Assembly: GCF_001619985.1 (NCBI RefSeq)
Contig: NW_017264205.1
Coordinates: forward strand, 124,001-188,000
DNA length: 64,000 bases
Reading direction: 5' to 3'
Source: Xylona heveae TC161
Taxonomy: Eukaryota; Ascomycota; Xylonomycetes; Xylonales; Xylonaceae
Part shown: positions 21,731 through 34,835 of the stretch, one piece after another
Position numbering within the stretch: position 1 is the stretch's first letter
Layout: each line of letters opens with the position of its first letter
Notes under the pieces: model-generated
Databases searched by the model: none
What the model was told of the DNA's origin: nothing
Seen by the model: the letters and a program-made list of their open reading frames with translations, nothing else
Position numbers and translations under genes: made by a program

Positions 21731-23956
21731 GTCGTCGTTTTCTTCAAGTCTAATATGTTGATGGATCTGACTGCGTATCCAACACGTCTGTAGGTAAACC
21801 GACGCGAGTTTGCTTTTCGTCGCGTTGACTGGCCATGGTCTTTCCTAATCCAGATAAATGGAAACTTGACGAGCCGCCGTGTCTAGCCGAGAGGTTCCTT
21901 AGGACCTGTAGGTCAGTCATCCAGCAGGTTGAAGACTCGCGTGGGTAGCCGAGAAACCTACCATATAACCCGTTTTGCAGCAGTTGGTAGAAACACGTCT
22001 GAATATGACTAGAATATTCTGTCTAACAACGGAGATGTGGAAAAACATCTGAGCATCATCAATTGGCGCATGTCATCTCGAGAAATAGAAGAAAATAACC
22101 TAAATTCCATATCCATGCCTAACTCTCCCATTGGGCAGATGGGCGGTGTGCTACTCATGTTTGTCAGAATGCCCAATGTCGAGCCTATGTCAGTAGTTTG
22201 TAGGAGATTATGTACGGATGCACTACATTGAGTTAATTTTGTGCATCTCTGCCACATGTGAGCTAGACCAACTTTAGCTGTTGAACATGAGCCAAAAGTC
22301 ATGTAATGGCGCAGGGCAGAGACGCTACTACTACAAGGTACTCATACTACGAGGAAATTGGATCAGAAAATGCTGTATTTCGAGTCGTACCGAAGGGGAA
22401 ATTCCATGGTGAGAATGGCCCACCAAGGCGGAGCCGGCACAAGTCTGCACCAAGCAAAATCAGGCCCAGCATCGTGTCCAAGAATTGAGAGAGGAGAGTT
22501 GGATAGCGTCGACCTGAAAGACGACGGCCTCTTCTCAAGCCACCAATGGGCGGCAGACGACGGCGGTTGATCAAGGATCTGTGCCTCCCCCAGCATCTGC
22601 CGCTAACTCTGCTCATCGGCTAGAGTACGTGTGGCTGACTGCTGATTCCGTTCTCGCTGCTTTAACTCACAGATCAATAACAATTATCCGGGTTACGGAG
22701 TACTTTTAACAAGGATTTACTCTAAACCATTGCATAGTAAAAGGTAACTTAACGTCGCTGTATACAATGGTTGTAGGCGAAAGAGGCAAATAATATCAGA
22801 GTACAGAGAATTCATCGGAGTCGCATCGGAATTGTTTATGATTTGCCTTTCAGGGTTCGGCTATGAGTTGGGAAAACAAGGAACCGGCTAGCTCAGTTGT
22901 GGCCCATCGGAACCACCGAAGCACGCGAGGATTCAAATACCGAAGATCGGACGAGGGGAGTAGGTATGATAATGTACCATGGTAATATTCATGTCATCCT
23001 GGCCAGGAGCGGACACTACCAGAGTAGGTAGGTGTGTTCAATTCAGCTGCGTAATTGAGTTCATATTGTAAAGCCCAGCTTACCTTATGTACTTACCCTA
23101 ACTTTTGTTTCCTGGAAGCTTTTGTATTTTGATTCTACAGCACTCTGGTAAGCTCGAATTGCTGTTGCACAGATCTCTGTCGGCCTAACCGGCCCAATGA
23201 CGCGTTGGCAATTATTAGACCCCTGAGTTAACCAGCGCACGCTGTCTCTATCACGGACCTTAGGGCGATCCATCAACCTCCATCCCCCCCCAATTTGTGT
23301 CGTCCCTCTTCCACTCTCTTTCATGAGTTGGGCATTTCCATTTAAGGCAGAGACGAGGGTCCTTTTGAAATTTAGCTTGAAATCGTAAGCGCCATGAGAA
23401 CCCTTTTTCAATAGCGCGGGTGAGGTGCATTTTCCCTGCTGCGGTCGAGCCCCATCTCAACGGAAACCCTCTTCCTCAAATCTCTCTCTCTCCCTCTCTG
23501 CCGCTCTTTCTCTCCCCGACCGTGGTATACAACCATGTCACACAGAAAGGCATGGTAACCGTGAATCTGCACCGTAGTGGTAACTTTTGTACCGGTTCGC
23601 GTATGAACCTACCTTACCTATAGTACCTACCTACTGCTGCCCCTCCGATCAGGAAAGAGCGACTCTGCACCTGCATCTTTGTTTACATCTCCCTTTTGCG
23701 CCATCACTCCCCCCCCTTCAACCCACCTCGATAGCTTTTCGCTCAACTACGCTCTCTATCTCGCCATTTGACTTTCCAACCTTTACCCACCAACCTACCT
23801 ATCTAGAAAGCCACACGTACTTGTTCCCATGATAGCTTCTCGCCCCACTTATGGCGCTCATTGAGAGCAATCGATCCCTGGATCTCGCCACGACTCAACT
23901 CCTTTGAATATACCCTCTTATGATCACATGCGCCAGCGCGATCCGCCACCTACAGC
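21731..23956. other. Intergenic: shared upstream region of dcc1 and bud3
   Basis: About 2.2 kb between divergent starts without a supported gene. Features: one TACGGAGT motif at 22694, GGTAGGTAG/CTACCTAC motifs near 23023, 23624 and 23790, and a strongly pyrimidine-rich stretch from about 23460 to 23830 that probably belongs to the bud3 promoter and leader. The leader region has short upstream ATG frames. Confidence 0.45.
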
Positions 23957-26900
23957 ATGGTTGTCCTAACTCGTCCGCCGGGCGCACTGTCGCCCGACAC
24001 GCTGACAGCGTACTATACCACTGAACCTTTGCTCTCCAATTCTCCTGTCCTGGTTCTCTATGGGCCTGCTACCTCGGCCAATGCCACCCTCAACACGTCG
24101 CACATTCAGGCCCATGTCTTCACCGCCGCCGGCTTGCGTTCCTATCCGCGTTTGACTGTGTCTCCCAATTCCCCTCTCTACGCGTCCGTACATCACCTTC
24201 CTCGCGATCAACAGGGAGATGAAGTCTGCCGAGGGTTGGCGGTGAGCTTGGCAAGATACTTTAGGGATACCCCGCAGCCCGTCAAACACGCCTGGCTGAG
24301 CTCCTTGTCATCGGGGAATGAGAGCATCGGTCGTACCCTGTTCCGCGAAGCCCATATTGGTGAATTAGCAAGTCGGCTAGAGAAGGTCGAGGACACTTTG
24401 ACGGTGATTGAGGAAGTGCAGGCGGCTCTGGCAGAGCAATTCTTATCATGGATCGACGTCGACCTGGTTCTTCCCGCCGGTTCGATTGCAGAGCGCGCCT
24501 CAACAGCCGAAGAGGCCCAGGATGTTGATCTCCCTGGGGATGAAAACAATACGCAGGAGCGATATGGCCAATGCGGCCCCCTGGTGAGCTTATTCGGCTC
24601 TCCTGCTTTTCTTCCCACCTCCAAAATGCGCCGGGCGCCTTCGAAACCGACAGCAATTGGACGGAGCAAGTCTCTTCTGAAGAATCAAAAAGAAGCCCTG
24701 CGGAGAGAAATGTGTGAGTTGGTCGACACGGAGGAAAGATATGTCAGCAAAGTGTATGATCTCTTGGTAAACGTTGCCGATGACTTTCGTCAGAAAGCTC
24801 GCAACAAATCGGCAGTTAGCACGAGCCCGAACGAGAAAGCCTTGGCAGACCTCTTTCCTCCAAGCTTAGACGAAATCTTTGAACTCAATAATGGCTTCCT
24901 TGAGGCAATCCGCATCAGTTTGGATGAAACTGCCGTCGGCGCTGTTGAGGATATGCAAACCGATACCACCGAGACTCCGGCCTCTGAAGCGGCAAGGCAC
25001 TCGCGTGATCACGACCCGACGGGCACTCTGGCATTCTCCAAATTGTTGCTAGAATGGTTCCCCAAGTTCCGCGCATGCTATTCGGATTATATGCGTGCCA
25101 GCACCAAGTTTCCAGTCATCCTCAGCGGCTTTACAAAAGACGTTGGATCGAGTTTTTCGAAACGAGTACAGCAAACGGGCGAACAACGTCTCAGATCGCT
25201 GCTGATTGAACCCGTACAGCGTCTTCCACGTTATAGTCTGTTCATTGATAACATGACCACGCTCTTGCCTGCAACACACCCGGCTCTGAAACGTCTGCTA
25301 AAGGCACGTGACATTATAACGGACATTTGTTCATTGGAATCTTCGTCGACGGATGAGCAGTCGCAGGTTGTCTCACGCTTACGAAATCTAATCTCTTCAT
25401 GGCCCCCTTCGCTGCAGCCACGCGGGCGGCTCATCACCGCAGCTGATTATACCGAGATTCCGGCTCCTTTCCGTTATGATGTGGCTGCTGATGACCAAGA
25501 AGCAGGCTTGTTTCTCCTCTTCTCGAGCTGTTTAGTGTTGGTACGCAAGGCAAACGAAAGCGCCATCTCAGCACGTGGCGTCTTGGCTGAAGCCGACAGA
25601 CCGACGACGGTGACGATAGCTGCATCTGTTGCTGCGGCAATCGACGAGAAGCGATCGTCTCCGGATCTAGTCTTTGCCGGTTCCATTGGACTTGACGCCT
25701 TGCGTTTTACTGAGACTTCTGACGGCCGCTGCGTGTGGATGAGATGCGCTCCGCTCTCTATGGAATCGAGCGCTCTGAAATGGAACCATTTGCCCAGGGG
25801 TACCGCAGACGTACGGCTCTTCCGGCTCTCTGGCTCTTACGAAGACAGGGTTGCTCGCTGGTCGGAAGATTTCGTTAAAGCTCGGATCGAAGGTCGTTTC
25901 ACCGAAGCTGAACGTGAAAACAGGAAATGGGGCTTCCGGTCTCTCAAGGATCCGGCAGCTGGTCTCTCCATGTGTACGGCGGTCTTTGAGCAGAGGAGCA
26001 CTCGAACAAAAGCCAATTTGTCTTTGCCTGCAAGCATCACATTGATTGTGAACAACCCACGAGAAGCCGAAACTGCTAGATCCGGTATGAATCACTCGGA
26101 AATTGTTGCATCGGTAATGATCAGAGAAGACGGTCTTTGTGATCTAGAGATCACTGGTGCCGATGACAGTTATTCATTTGAGACAGTGAGCCCAGATGGC
26201 TTCATGCCGGCCTTTACTCGAAGGGGTATGTCGCAACTTGATATTTCAACGAAAACTTATGCTGATGATTGAGTAGTCGAAAACTTCCTCCTGGAAGCCA
26301 ACACGATTGGCAACCCTTCGCTCACGCCATTCCTCCTTTCTTTCCACAATCGAATTTTAGACAACTTGACTATAATCTTCGAGGGAGATCAATATCGCCC
26401 ACGCTTGTTCCGGCCTACTTCGCCGGTGAAGATGCTATCCAATTTCCTTGGAGGGGGTTCTGTAAGGGAGAATCTCAGCACATCTCGGGCTGGCTTGCCC
26501 AGCTCCTTGATGATGACATCGACAACAAAATTACCCCCTCCGCGACCGCCGTCACGGGTGAACAGTCACAGAAAGGCATACAGCGAGGATACTGGCACAA
26601 AGATTACGATGGTTCAGACCAGCAACGCTGAGGAGTCGACAGACCCAGTTCAGAACTTGGAAGATACCCTAGCAACTTATGTTCTTGCACTGCATTGCCG
26701 CAAAGGTAACGTGGTTGGAAAGGTTTTGCGGAATCGTGCTGCCGCAGATGAGCTTGAGGTGAATGAAATTTATAATTCCCTATTAGAGGATCCCACACGA
26801 CATCAACAAGCCGCAGAAGTCTCAGTCGATGTCTTGTTCTCCGCGTTTGAAAAGTTTCTTACTGTTGCATGGAAAGAGCGTTTCGGTGCAGTAATGGAAC

Positions 26901-28806
26901 GCTCCACATGGAGCTCACTCCAAGACAAGTCAGAAACGTTGCTACCCAAAGACTTTGCGGCCTATTTCAAGGAGAAGCTCAGTGAACTGGCACCACAAAA
27001 TCAGAGGGCGTTCAAACTCATTATTCGATTGTTTGCCGATTTACTTGATGGTGCCGGGAATGACGGTGATTGCGGCGCCTTGACGGCGACATTTGCAGAG
27101 GTGTTAGTCCCAGATGGGAACGCTTACGAATATATTACACTTCTTGACCGTCTTGGAGAGGATGTAGAGATCCTCTATAGTGATAATATCTCAAGTGCGG
27201 ACAAGGATGGTTCCATTAGCGGGTCCATGGATTCTGCAAGACGGATGAAATCGGGACAGATTGGATCTGTTGGATCCGACACATCTCTCCGCAAGAGATT
27301 TGGCTTTGGAACCTTGACCCGGGAAAGAAGCAAGTCGGAAGCGGAACCCAAGGGTAATTCGGTTTGGCGGAACCTGGGTAAGACATCGCGGGGAGCTGCA
27401 GCAGGCAGCGTACCCAGCAGTCCCAGCCCTACTAAGAATCCTTTGTCCCGGTCGAAATCAAGCGACCTTGATGGTCGCATGACCATTTCTGGCCGACCAT
27501 CTTCTCGAGATCGCCCGAATCTGTTTTCTGCATTCAGTTTTGATGGTCGACCAGGGAGCTCAAGTACCAATGCATCCTTGGAGATGATTGGAGAGGGAGT
27601 CGCCGCCGACCATCAATCACCAAAATACAGGAGGAAGCGTCGTAGCTCCCTGTCGGACCTAAGATCGCTCCACGGTTCCGACACTTCACCCGTATGGTCT
27701 GAATCAAAAGAGACAACTCCTTTGAAACGATCGACAGATTCTATCCGGAATCGACCTCTGTCCCATACCGGCGCCTTGGACTTTCGATTCGATATGCCCA
27801 AAGAACTCGTAGCGCAAGATCGAAAGGAGAATACTTCGGCTCTACCCGGCCTTCCTCCTCAAGATCAGACAGTAGGCCGAGGCCGAGGATATTCTTCCCC
27901 AGTGAAGACGACCCTGACTGAAAGAGCTCATAACATTGGCTCCGAGGACGCAACCGCCTCGCCGTCTCCTCGGGGATTGAGAAAGCGCCATGACACGATA
28001 TCAGGGATTCCCACATTGAAAGGAACATATCGAGATCGAGCGAATACGCGAACGAGTATTGTCGCCCAAACAATGACACCGAAGAAGTTGCCTACTTCTC
28101 CACAGCAACGACCTTCTTCCTCCCCACAGAAGGTGCCTGCTTCGCCATCAAGGCCGCCCTTGCCGCACCAAAAGTCCTCTTCCTCGTCTCCCCAGAAACT
28201 GCGGATGCAAAGCCCGCAAAAGGTATATGCGAGAAAACAGTCCGAAAAAGTAGAGGAGCCAAACACGCTAACATTATCCGTTTCCCCTAGCTCCGTGAAC
28301 GTCTACAAAGCGAACAAAAAGCCATCCAGGGCGCCGAAGAGTCGCTCCAGGCGGAACTCTCCAAGATTGGCGCGGAAATGTCTGCATTAACGTCGCGCTC
28401 TCCGCAGAGCACATCTACACCTCGTTCGCTCTTTAACCTTGAGCTCACTCATCTCAGCAGCCAAATCACTGCGCTTGAGTTAAAGCTTGCAGAAACATTG
28501 ACGGGCCTCAAAAACTCAAACGAAGCAACCAGACAAGACGTGGACACATCAATGACCATTTCAGAGAAAAAAGCAAAGAAGCTGGACGAGCTATACCGCG
28601 AAGCCAACGCTGAGAACGAGGCCCTCTATGACAAGTTCAACGAGGAATTAGTCAAAGTGCTCAAGAGCGTCCGCGGCGGCGAAGGCGAGGAAGAAATGAG
28701 AAGACAGCTGAAAGAGGCTCAGGAGGAAAGGACGAGGGCAGTAAGAGAAAACATGAGACTGAAGCGGGAAAATGCAGGCTTGCGTGCACAGTTACGAGGG
28801 GAATAA
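23957..28806 (+). CDS. bud3: Bud3-like Rho guanine nucleotide exchange factor (septation)
   Basis: Three exons (23957-26225, 26277-28222, 28291-28806) join in frame to 1576 residues. Seen: the N-terminal Bud3-type domain (opening MVVLTRPPGALSPDTLTAYY and ending WIDVDVDL-like WIDVDLVLPAGSI), a DBL-homology GEF domain at about residues 245-470 (LVDTEERYVSKVYDLLVNV at its start, RSLLIEPVQRLPRYSLFIDN as the diagnostic helix), a PH-like region, a helical domain around 890-1070, a long Ser/Pro-rich disordered tail with SPQK-type repeats, and a C-terminal coiled coil (residues about 1405-1576, LELTHLSSQITALELKLAET). Family knowledge: Neurospora BUD-3 activates Rho4 at septation sites and Aspergillus Bud3 acts in septum formation. 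Rho4 specificity is inferred from that. The PVQRLPRYSL element looks intact, so GEF activity is expected. Confidence 0.83.
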
Positions 28807-29526
28807 TTTTCATTGCATTTGGACATGACAGTTGGCATTCTTTTTTTTTTTTTCTCCCGTCTTCTGTCCGTTTCAACAAGTTGCGTTGTGTCAAAAAGCT
28901 TCTACCCCATTTCCCTCTCTCTCCCTCTCTTTGATACTCATTGCCTCTTTCTACTCATCTCTTTTCTGTGGGAGTTCTCGACTACACCTTGTTGCCATGT
29001 CAAGCGAAAAAAAGGGCGTTTGAGACTTATTCCTTCCTTTCAATCATAGTCCAAGCGAGGAGGAATATAGATTTGGGTCTTCTGTCTGGTCTGTTACCTC
29101 CTTTGTTTTTTTCGCACTCCTCACTTTCTCTCCTCTTTCCTGCATTTAGACGCCCCCCTTCTCCTGCCAAATGTTTATTTTTATTTTTATTTTCCCCCTT
29201 GCTTGATCGGTGCTGCATCTACTTGAGCGTTTGTCGTCTTTTCCTTTTCCCCCCGCTGATTGGGGGCGAATACGCATAACTCATTGGTCGTCCAGGGCGC
29301 CCGAATCGAAAAAGTACCCTTTTTTTTACCCCTAAGAGTGTGAAATGTAAGCGTTTGAGATTGGATGAGACATTGTGTTAGATATTTTTTAAAAAATGAG
29401 TGAGTTTTGGGGAAAGTGTTTTGCTTTTTATATTCGTTTTTTAGGCATGCAATTTGATGCTGTTGGATTGGAAGGGTGGAGAGGGTGGAGAGAGGGTATA
29501 TAAGCTTTTGTTGAAGATGCGTCTAA
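28807..29526. other. Intergenic between convergent bud3 and rev7
   Basis: About 720 bp of 3' flanks. The bud3 side is T- and C-rich with an 11-12 base T run near 28842, presumably its 3' UTR. No coding region supported. Confidence 0.5.
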
Positions 29527-30608
29527 TTATCCGCCCTCAGCTGATTTAGTATTGTTTCGCAATTGCATCTTGCCTTTTGCTTCCTCAATCCACATTTCCA
29601 ACGAGAGTTCGCCGGCGGCGACGCTACGGAGAGGTGTCGATCGGACGCCTCCCAGGTCGCTGCCTGTGCGCACGGTAGATGATTCGGAGCTTGGGTGAGG
29701 AGATGTCTTTTCTTCAGACTTTTGAGCAAGGGTGTCTGTCGTGGACCCTCGTCCGCTCTCTTTCCTTTTTACTACTCCCTCCTTTTCTAGAGAAGCCTCG
29801 TCGGCCATAGCACCGGGTCGAGATCCGGATTGCCTTGATCTCTGCAACGATGGCTGCGATGGGATCCACGGCTGCGGATGTCCGATTGGTGCATCGGCTT
29901 CGTCTTTTAACTCAATGCATACTGTAAATGTACATCCTTCGGGCAGCGGTCCTAGAGAGCTCCCGCAAAAGGCGAGTCGGCTCATTACGCCCCGGAATTG
30001 CTCTTCCAGGTCGATGGTGGATATGGCAGGGGATATATCTGGGCGGTGCTCAGAACCCAAGTCTGGCGACTCGCGGTTTTCTGTCGCCTCGGGAGCTGAA
30101 GTGCCTGGAGGAGCAAATGGCGTCAATGTCTCACTGGCAGGCACGCTGGGAAAGCCGGAGACGTCAAACATGAAGCGCTCTAGTGGGACAGAGTCAGGTG
30201 AGAGGATGAGTACGGCGACTCGTGCGACGGTTGCCTACTGCTTATGCGTTGGTACTGTGTTCAATTCTCCAAAAAAAAAAAAAAGAAAAAAAGAAAAAGA
30301 AAAAAAGAAAAAAGAAAAGAAAAGAAAAAGGTATATGTATAGGTATAGGTATAAGTATAATATGTGAGGCGGGTGCATGATGACCGTACCTTGAGCATTT
30401 CTGCTTCGACAGCAGCAACAGCATCTTGAATCCATTTGCACACTTTCGGGTGCCGGTTCTGTCTAACTGGATAATTGTACTTGCGCGCAGTAATGAACGT
30501 GTTCGTTGGGTAGATGGCGCGCTCATAGAGAATGGTGTGGATGGATACAGTCAGAAAAGAGCCAAATGTCGATACGAGGCCTTGATAGGTATCGAGCACG
30601 CCGGCCAT
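29527..30608 (-). CDS. rev7: REV7/MAD2L2 HORMA-domain protein (DNA polymerase zeta subunit)
   Basis: Two exons (30608-30390, 30234-29527) give 308 residues. Family knowledge: Rev7 binds a short peptide of Rev3 through its HORMA safety belt and is needed for translesion synthesis by polymerase zeta. Seen: the HORMA start (YQGLVSTFGSFLTVSIHTIL, then RAIYPTNTF and YNYPVRQNRHPKVCKWIQDA), the strand VARVAVLILSPDSVPLERFMF, and the later helix DLEEQFRGVMSRLAF with FTVCIELKD. A disordered Ser/Pro insertion lies between strands (about residues 105-145) and another near 200-270. The single 155-nt intron carries an A-rich purine tract and has two AG acceptors three bases apart; only the downstream one keeps the frame open. 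Convergent with bud3, divergent from kap114. Confidence 0.87.
30271..30362 (+). repeat. A-rich purine tract followed by GTATAG/GTATAA repeats in the rev7 intron
   Basis: Sixty-one uninterrupted purines (mostly A with regular single G) run straight into about five copies of a 6-bp GTATAx unit. Both lie within the only rev7 intron, so the transcript carries polypyrimidine. Confidence 0.85.
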
Positions 30609-31280
30609 GACAAATGGAGACTTATGTGCGTAATCATATCATTGTTTTAATTGAAATGTGAGGTAGAAATGAATGAAATATATGGTCGGAGTGCTGACCA
30701 TATATGTCGTATTGGCACCTGGTGAAGCTGCTAACAAAAGGGATAAACCTAGGTAGGTAGGTAGCTTACAGTTAGAGATGGCGGGGCAATATTATTCGCG
30801 GGGCTATCGCTCTCACCGCCTTCTGTCATACGCGGGAGAAATGTCCGAAAGAGGAAAGTTACAGCTATTGGAGGGTGACTTTGTTACTTGATACTTGTAC
30901 AATTGTCACTGCTCAGGTCCCCTCGAGATTTTTGTGCCAATTGATTAAGTTATAAACTGGACCCTTGTTCAGCCCCACGAGGACCCTCAAATAAGACACA
31001 AGACGCGTCTTTTACGCATTATTTTCGGAATCCGACGAGACTGGAGACTCGAAAGAGGTTCAAGGAATCCCAAAAAAAATTATACTGTACTAAATCGTTC
31101 GTCACCAAATACTTTTCTTTTTCGTCTTTCTCGTCTCTAACCTTTTTGTCGTACAGCTAAACAACTTTACCTGAGACCCGAGAGAGGAATTATCCAAGTT
31201 CCACACCACACGCCGCTCCAATCAGCTTCCGCCATCCTTGTCTCTGCATTGTTTCAACGAAGATTTTTTCTTGGTCCACG
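30609..31280. promoter_or_regulatory. Divergent promoter region of rev7 and kap114
   Basis: A 672-bp gap between opposed start codons. It holds a GGTAGGTAGGTAG run near 30751, and a CCAAT box at about 31217 some 65 bp before the kap114 start. No coding region supported. Confidence 0.5.
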
Positions 31281-34200
31281 ATGGAACAGCAGCTGCTCAA
31301 CCTGCTTGCCGAGACCCAATTGCCGGCCGAGGCGCCCCGGAAGCAGGCGGAGTTCCAGCTTGAGCAACTCTACCCTAGTGAAGCCTTTCCCAAAGCTTTG
31401 GTCTCAGTAGCATCACACACCTCTGTTCCTCTCAATCTCCGCCAATCTGCGCTCTTGACCTTGAAGACCTTTGTCACGTCGTCCTGGTCTCCCATTTTCG
31501 AAGAATTCAAGGGCCTCATCCTCATCAGCGATGCCAACAAGCAGCATCTGCGGACGGCGCTCCTCGAGCTCGCCACTAGCGAAGACAGCGATAGAAAGGT
31601 CAAGACTGCAGCCAGTTATGTTGTCAGCAAAATCGCCAGTGCCGATTTCCCCGACCAGTGGCCGGACCTGTTACCTCGTCTGCTCGCCCTGATTCCAGTG
31701 AGCACCGACTCCCAGCTGCACGGCGCGCTCCGGGTGCTCGCCGATCTCGTCGAAGACGGACTCAATGAGGATCAATTCTTCGCCGTGGCAAGAGATTTGG
31801 TCCAGGTCATTTTCGATGTGGCTTCCAACGACTCAAGGAAGACGATATTACGGGCAATGGCGGTCTCGATTTTCAGATCGTCGTTCGATATGCTGGAAAT
31901 GGTCATGGAGGATCACAAGGCAGAAGTCAAGGCGTTTGCAGAGGAGGCATTGCATGCCTGGTCGCCCTTCTTTTTGGACATTATGAGGAAGCCTCTGCCT
32001 ACCATGCCGAGCGAGGAGGAAGAGCACAAGGAGGATGGCACACAAGCCGAATGGAGAGGTTTGATTGCCCTCAAGCTTCAGGTTGTCAAGGTATGTATTT
32101 GATTGGCAAGAAAAAAGTGAGGCTCGGGTTGGGAGCACTCTCTAATCCGCTGTGGCAGACATTTATGAAGATTCGTACCTTGTTCCCAGGCCTGCTTTCT
32201 CCGCAGAGTCCCGTGGTCTTTTCAGTTACCTGGCAAGAACTCTCATCACTTCAGGCACCGTATCATGAGATGTACATTGAGAACGAGCGTCAAGGCCGTC
32301 TAGAGGACGCTGATGGCTTGCCTTATACTCTTGACTTCCTCGTGCTTGAAGAGTTAGACTTTATGCAGGCTTGTCTTCGGGCCCCACCTGTGCGTCAAGA
32401 ATTGGAGACGCAGCTTCAGAACCACTCGGCTACACAAGAGGGCAGCTGGTTGGTCGAGGTGATGAAATTAGCAGTAGCTTATGCCCAAATCACCACTGAA
32501 GAAGAGGGCCTCTGGGATATCGACGTCAACGTCTTTTTGTCCGAGGAGACGAGTGTTACTGCAAACTATACGCCCCGAACTGCGTGTGGAGACTTGATCA
32601 TCAAGTTGGGAGAATGGCTCAAGTCGCTCGCCATTGAGGGACTGCTTGCATACACGCGGACCCTCTTCCAGTCTACAGCAGGGTAAGTTCCAGTTGAACG
32701 CCGTGATTTGATTGATTGAGAATCCATTGGTGAGCTTGGCGACTAATTCTTACGAATCTCATGTAGCTGGAAACTCAAAGAAGCTGCGCTCTACATCTTG
32801 AACCAGCTTCTAGGAGACTTTAGTGATGTCGAGCAGAAGATCAACCCCGAGCTCGCTCATGGCTACACTGAGTTTGTCAAATTCGCGATGCGCCAAGGTG
32901 AGAAGACAAATCCCTCGGAAATTGATAAGGGCTCTAGGCTGATACGTTTGTGACAGAGGACTTCTTCCTTCGTGCCAGAGGTTTCTTGGTGGCGGGCAGC
33001 CTTACTCGCACCGGCGGCGAGACATTGCACCAGGTTGCTGCCGGTTTTATGGAGGAGTCTCTAAGGGCAATTTCGGACGACTCGGCGGAAGTTGTTCAGG
33101 TGTCTTGCATCCGGGCCCTGCAAGATTATCTGCAGTCACTTCCCGCCAGCATTACTCAACCGATGCAGGGACCAATCGCATCCGCCATCTCAAACTTCCT
33201 CGCATCAAAAGACCTTGATGATTTTGCGGAGAGCGACGACCTCATGGTCACCCTTGTCGAGACTCTCCGCGATGTTATCATGCTCGATACACGAATCTGC
33301 GTGGCTCAAGGATCTACCGCTTTGGAACTTCTCTTTACCATTGCCAGTCATGGCGCGAACAACTTTCAGTTGACCATGCTTGTGAACGAGACCTTTGAGG
33401 ATATTGCCGGAGCCATGTCTGCTCTTGGTCGTGAGGCTTACACAGGCCTTTGTGAAAAGGTCTTGCCATCATTGACTGGTGCTTTCGATGTCGGTAATCT
33501 GACTGAAGAGTCTGCCCTGACTAACGTAAGTGTCCGGAATCAGGAGGGGACTTTTTTCATAATCGTCTCCTGAACCCTTTTCATGCTTTCCCGTACAAGT
33601 ATGATGTCGTAACTCACAAGCTGACAATTGCCCAGCTTGCCGCAGAGCTCCTGGCTATCCTTGCAGAGCACGGGCCCGAACCATTGCCCCAAGGTTTCGT
33701 CGGAACGGTGATGCCCAAACTTAACCGCCTGCTCATTTCTTCGGATGATGCCGAGCTGCTCCGTCCGGCGACTGATGCCGTCCAACACATGATCGACCAC
33801 GACCCTAAGCAATTTTTTGAGTGGCAAGATCCCGAGTCGGGCAAGCTTGGCCTCGAGGTAGCATTGGTCATTGTTGACCGTCTCTTGAACCCCTCTGTCG
33901 ATGACAATGCGGCAGCAGAAGTTGGTGGACTGGCTGCGGAGTTGGTCGAGAAGGCTGGCGCCGATAAACTCGGTCCTTATCTTCCTCAGCTACTTCAGGC
34001 GGTCACTGTGCGATTGAGCACTGCCACGCAGGCTCAGTTTATCCAGTCTTTGATCCTTGTCTTTGCACGATTGTCGCTTGTGAGCGCAAAGGATGTTGTC
34101 GATTTTCTGGCCCAGTTGCAGGTCGGTTCTGGTAGCGGTCTGCAGATTGTCATGTCCAAGTGGCTGGAGAACTCTGTCAACTTTGCCGGATACGATGAGA

Positions 34201-34835
34201 TTCGTCAAAAGTATGTGCCTTTGGACTTTACTGTGCCATAAACTCTTTTGCTAATTTGTTGCAGTGTAATTGCTCTGTCACGCCTCTATAGTCTGAATGA
34301 CCATAGACTGTCCCAGACAATGGTTCAGGGTGACCTCATCATTCCCAAGAGTGACAGAATCATGACTCGGTCAAAGGCTCGCCTCAATCCTGATCAGTAT
34401 ACTGTCGTGTCGGTGCCGCTCAAGATTCTCAAGCTTTTGGTCGAGGAGCTGTCGAGTGCCAGCGGCAATACCCCGCGTGCTATTGATCCTGCCCTGGCTG
34501 CTGAGCTTGCCGAAGAGGGCAGCGACGACGGCGACTGGGAGGATGTTCCCAATGCTCTTGACCTCAGCTCTATGGCGACGAGACAGGGTGAGTACTCCTT
34601 TTAAATCTTATCTCTCTCTTTTACAGTCATTGAACATTTGCTGATTGTCAAATCTGATACTACAGATCTCATGGCGTATGCCGACAGCCCTAGCTTCCGT
34701 CAGCGAGACGACGAGACCCAGGCTTATCTGCTTGCCTTTTTCCAGGAAGAGGCAAGCAAACCCGGCTTCCAGGAAATGTTTGGCGCTTTGACGACTGAAG
34801 AGCAAGAGAAGCTTAGAACTCTTGGTGGACAGTAA
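31281..34835 (+). CDS. kap114: Importin-beta family karyopherin, Kap114/importin-9 type
   Basis: Seven exons (31281-32090, 32159-32682, 32767-32897, 32957-33525, 33636-34210, 34265-34587, 34666-34835) join in frame to 1033 residues, close to yeast Kap114 and human IPO9. Seen: the N-terminal importin fold with the Ran-binding HEAT repeats (EFQLEQLYPSEAFPKALVSV, LRQSALLTLKTFVTSSW, DFPDQWPDLLPRLLALI), repeated helical pairs throughout, an acidic loop (SEEEEHKEDG), and the acidic C-terminal LAEEGSDDGDWEDV that typifies this subfamily. Family knowledge: Kap114 imports TBP and histones H2A-H2B into the nucleus and chaperones them. The cargo here is inferred from that. All introns are canonical and short. 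The final exon codes the end FGALTTEEQEKLRTLGGQ. Confidence 0.88.

Noticed and set aside
22885-22945. tRNA-like A-box (GGCTAGCTCAGTTGTGG) with a T-arm-like GGATTCAAATACC
   Set aside because: No acceptor stem or proper anticodon arm, and the B-box lacks the invariant G and C positions; at most a chance match or decayed relic.
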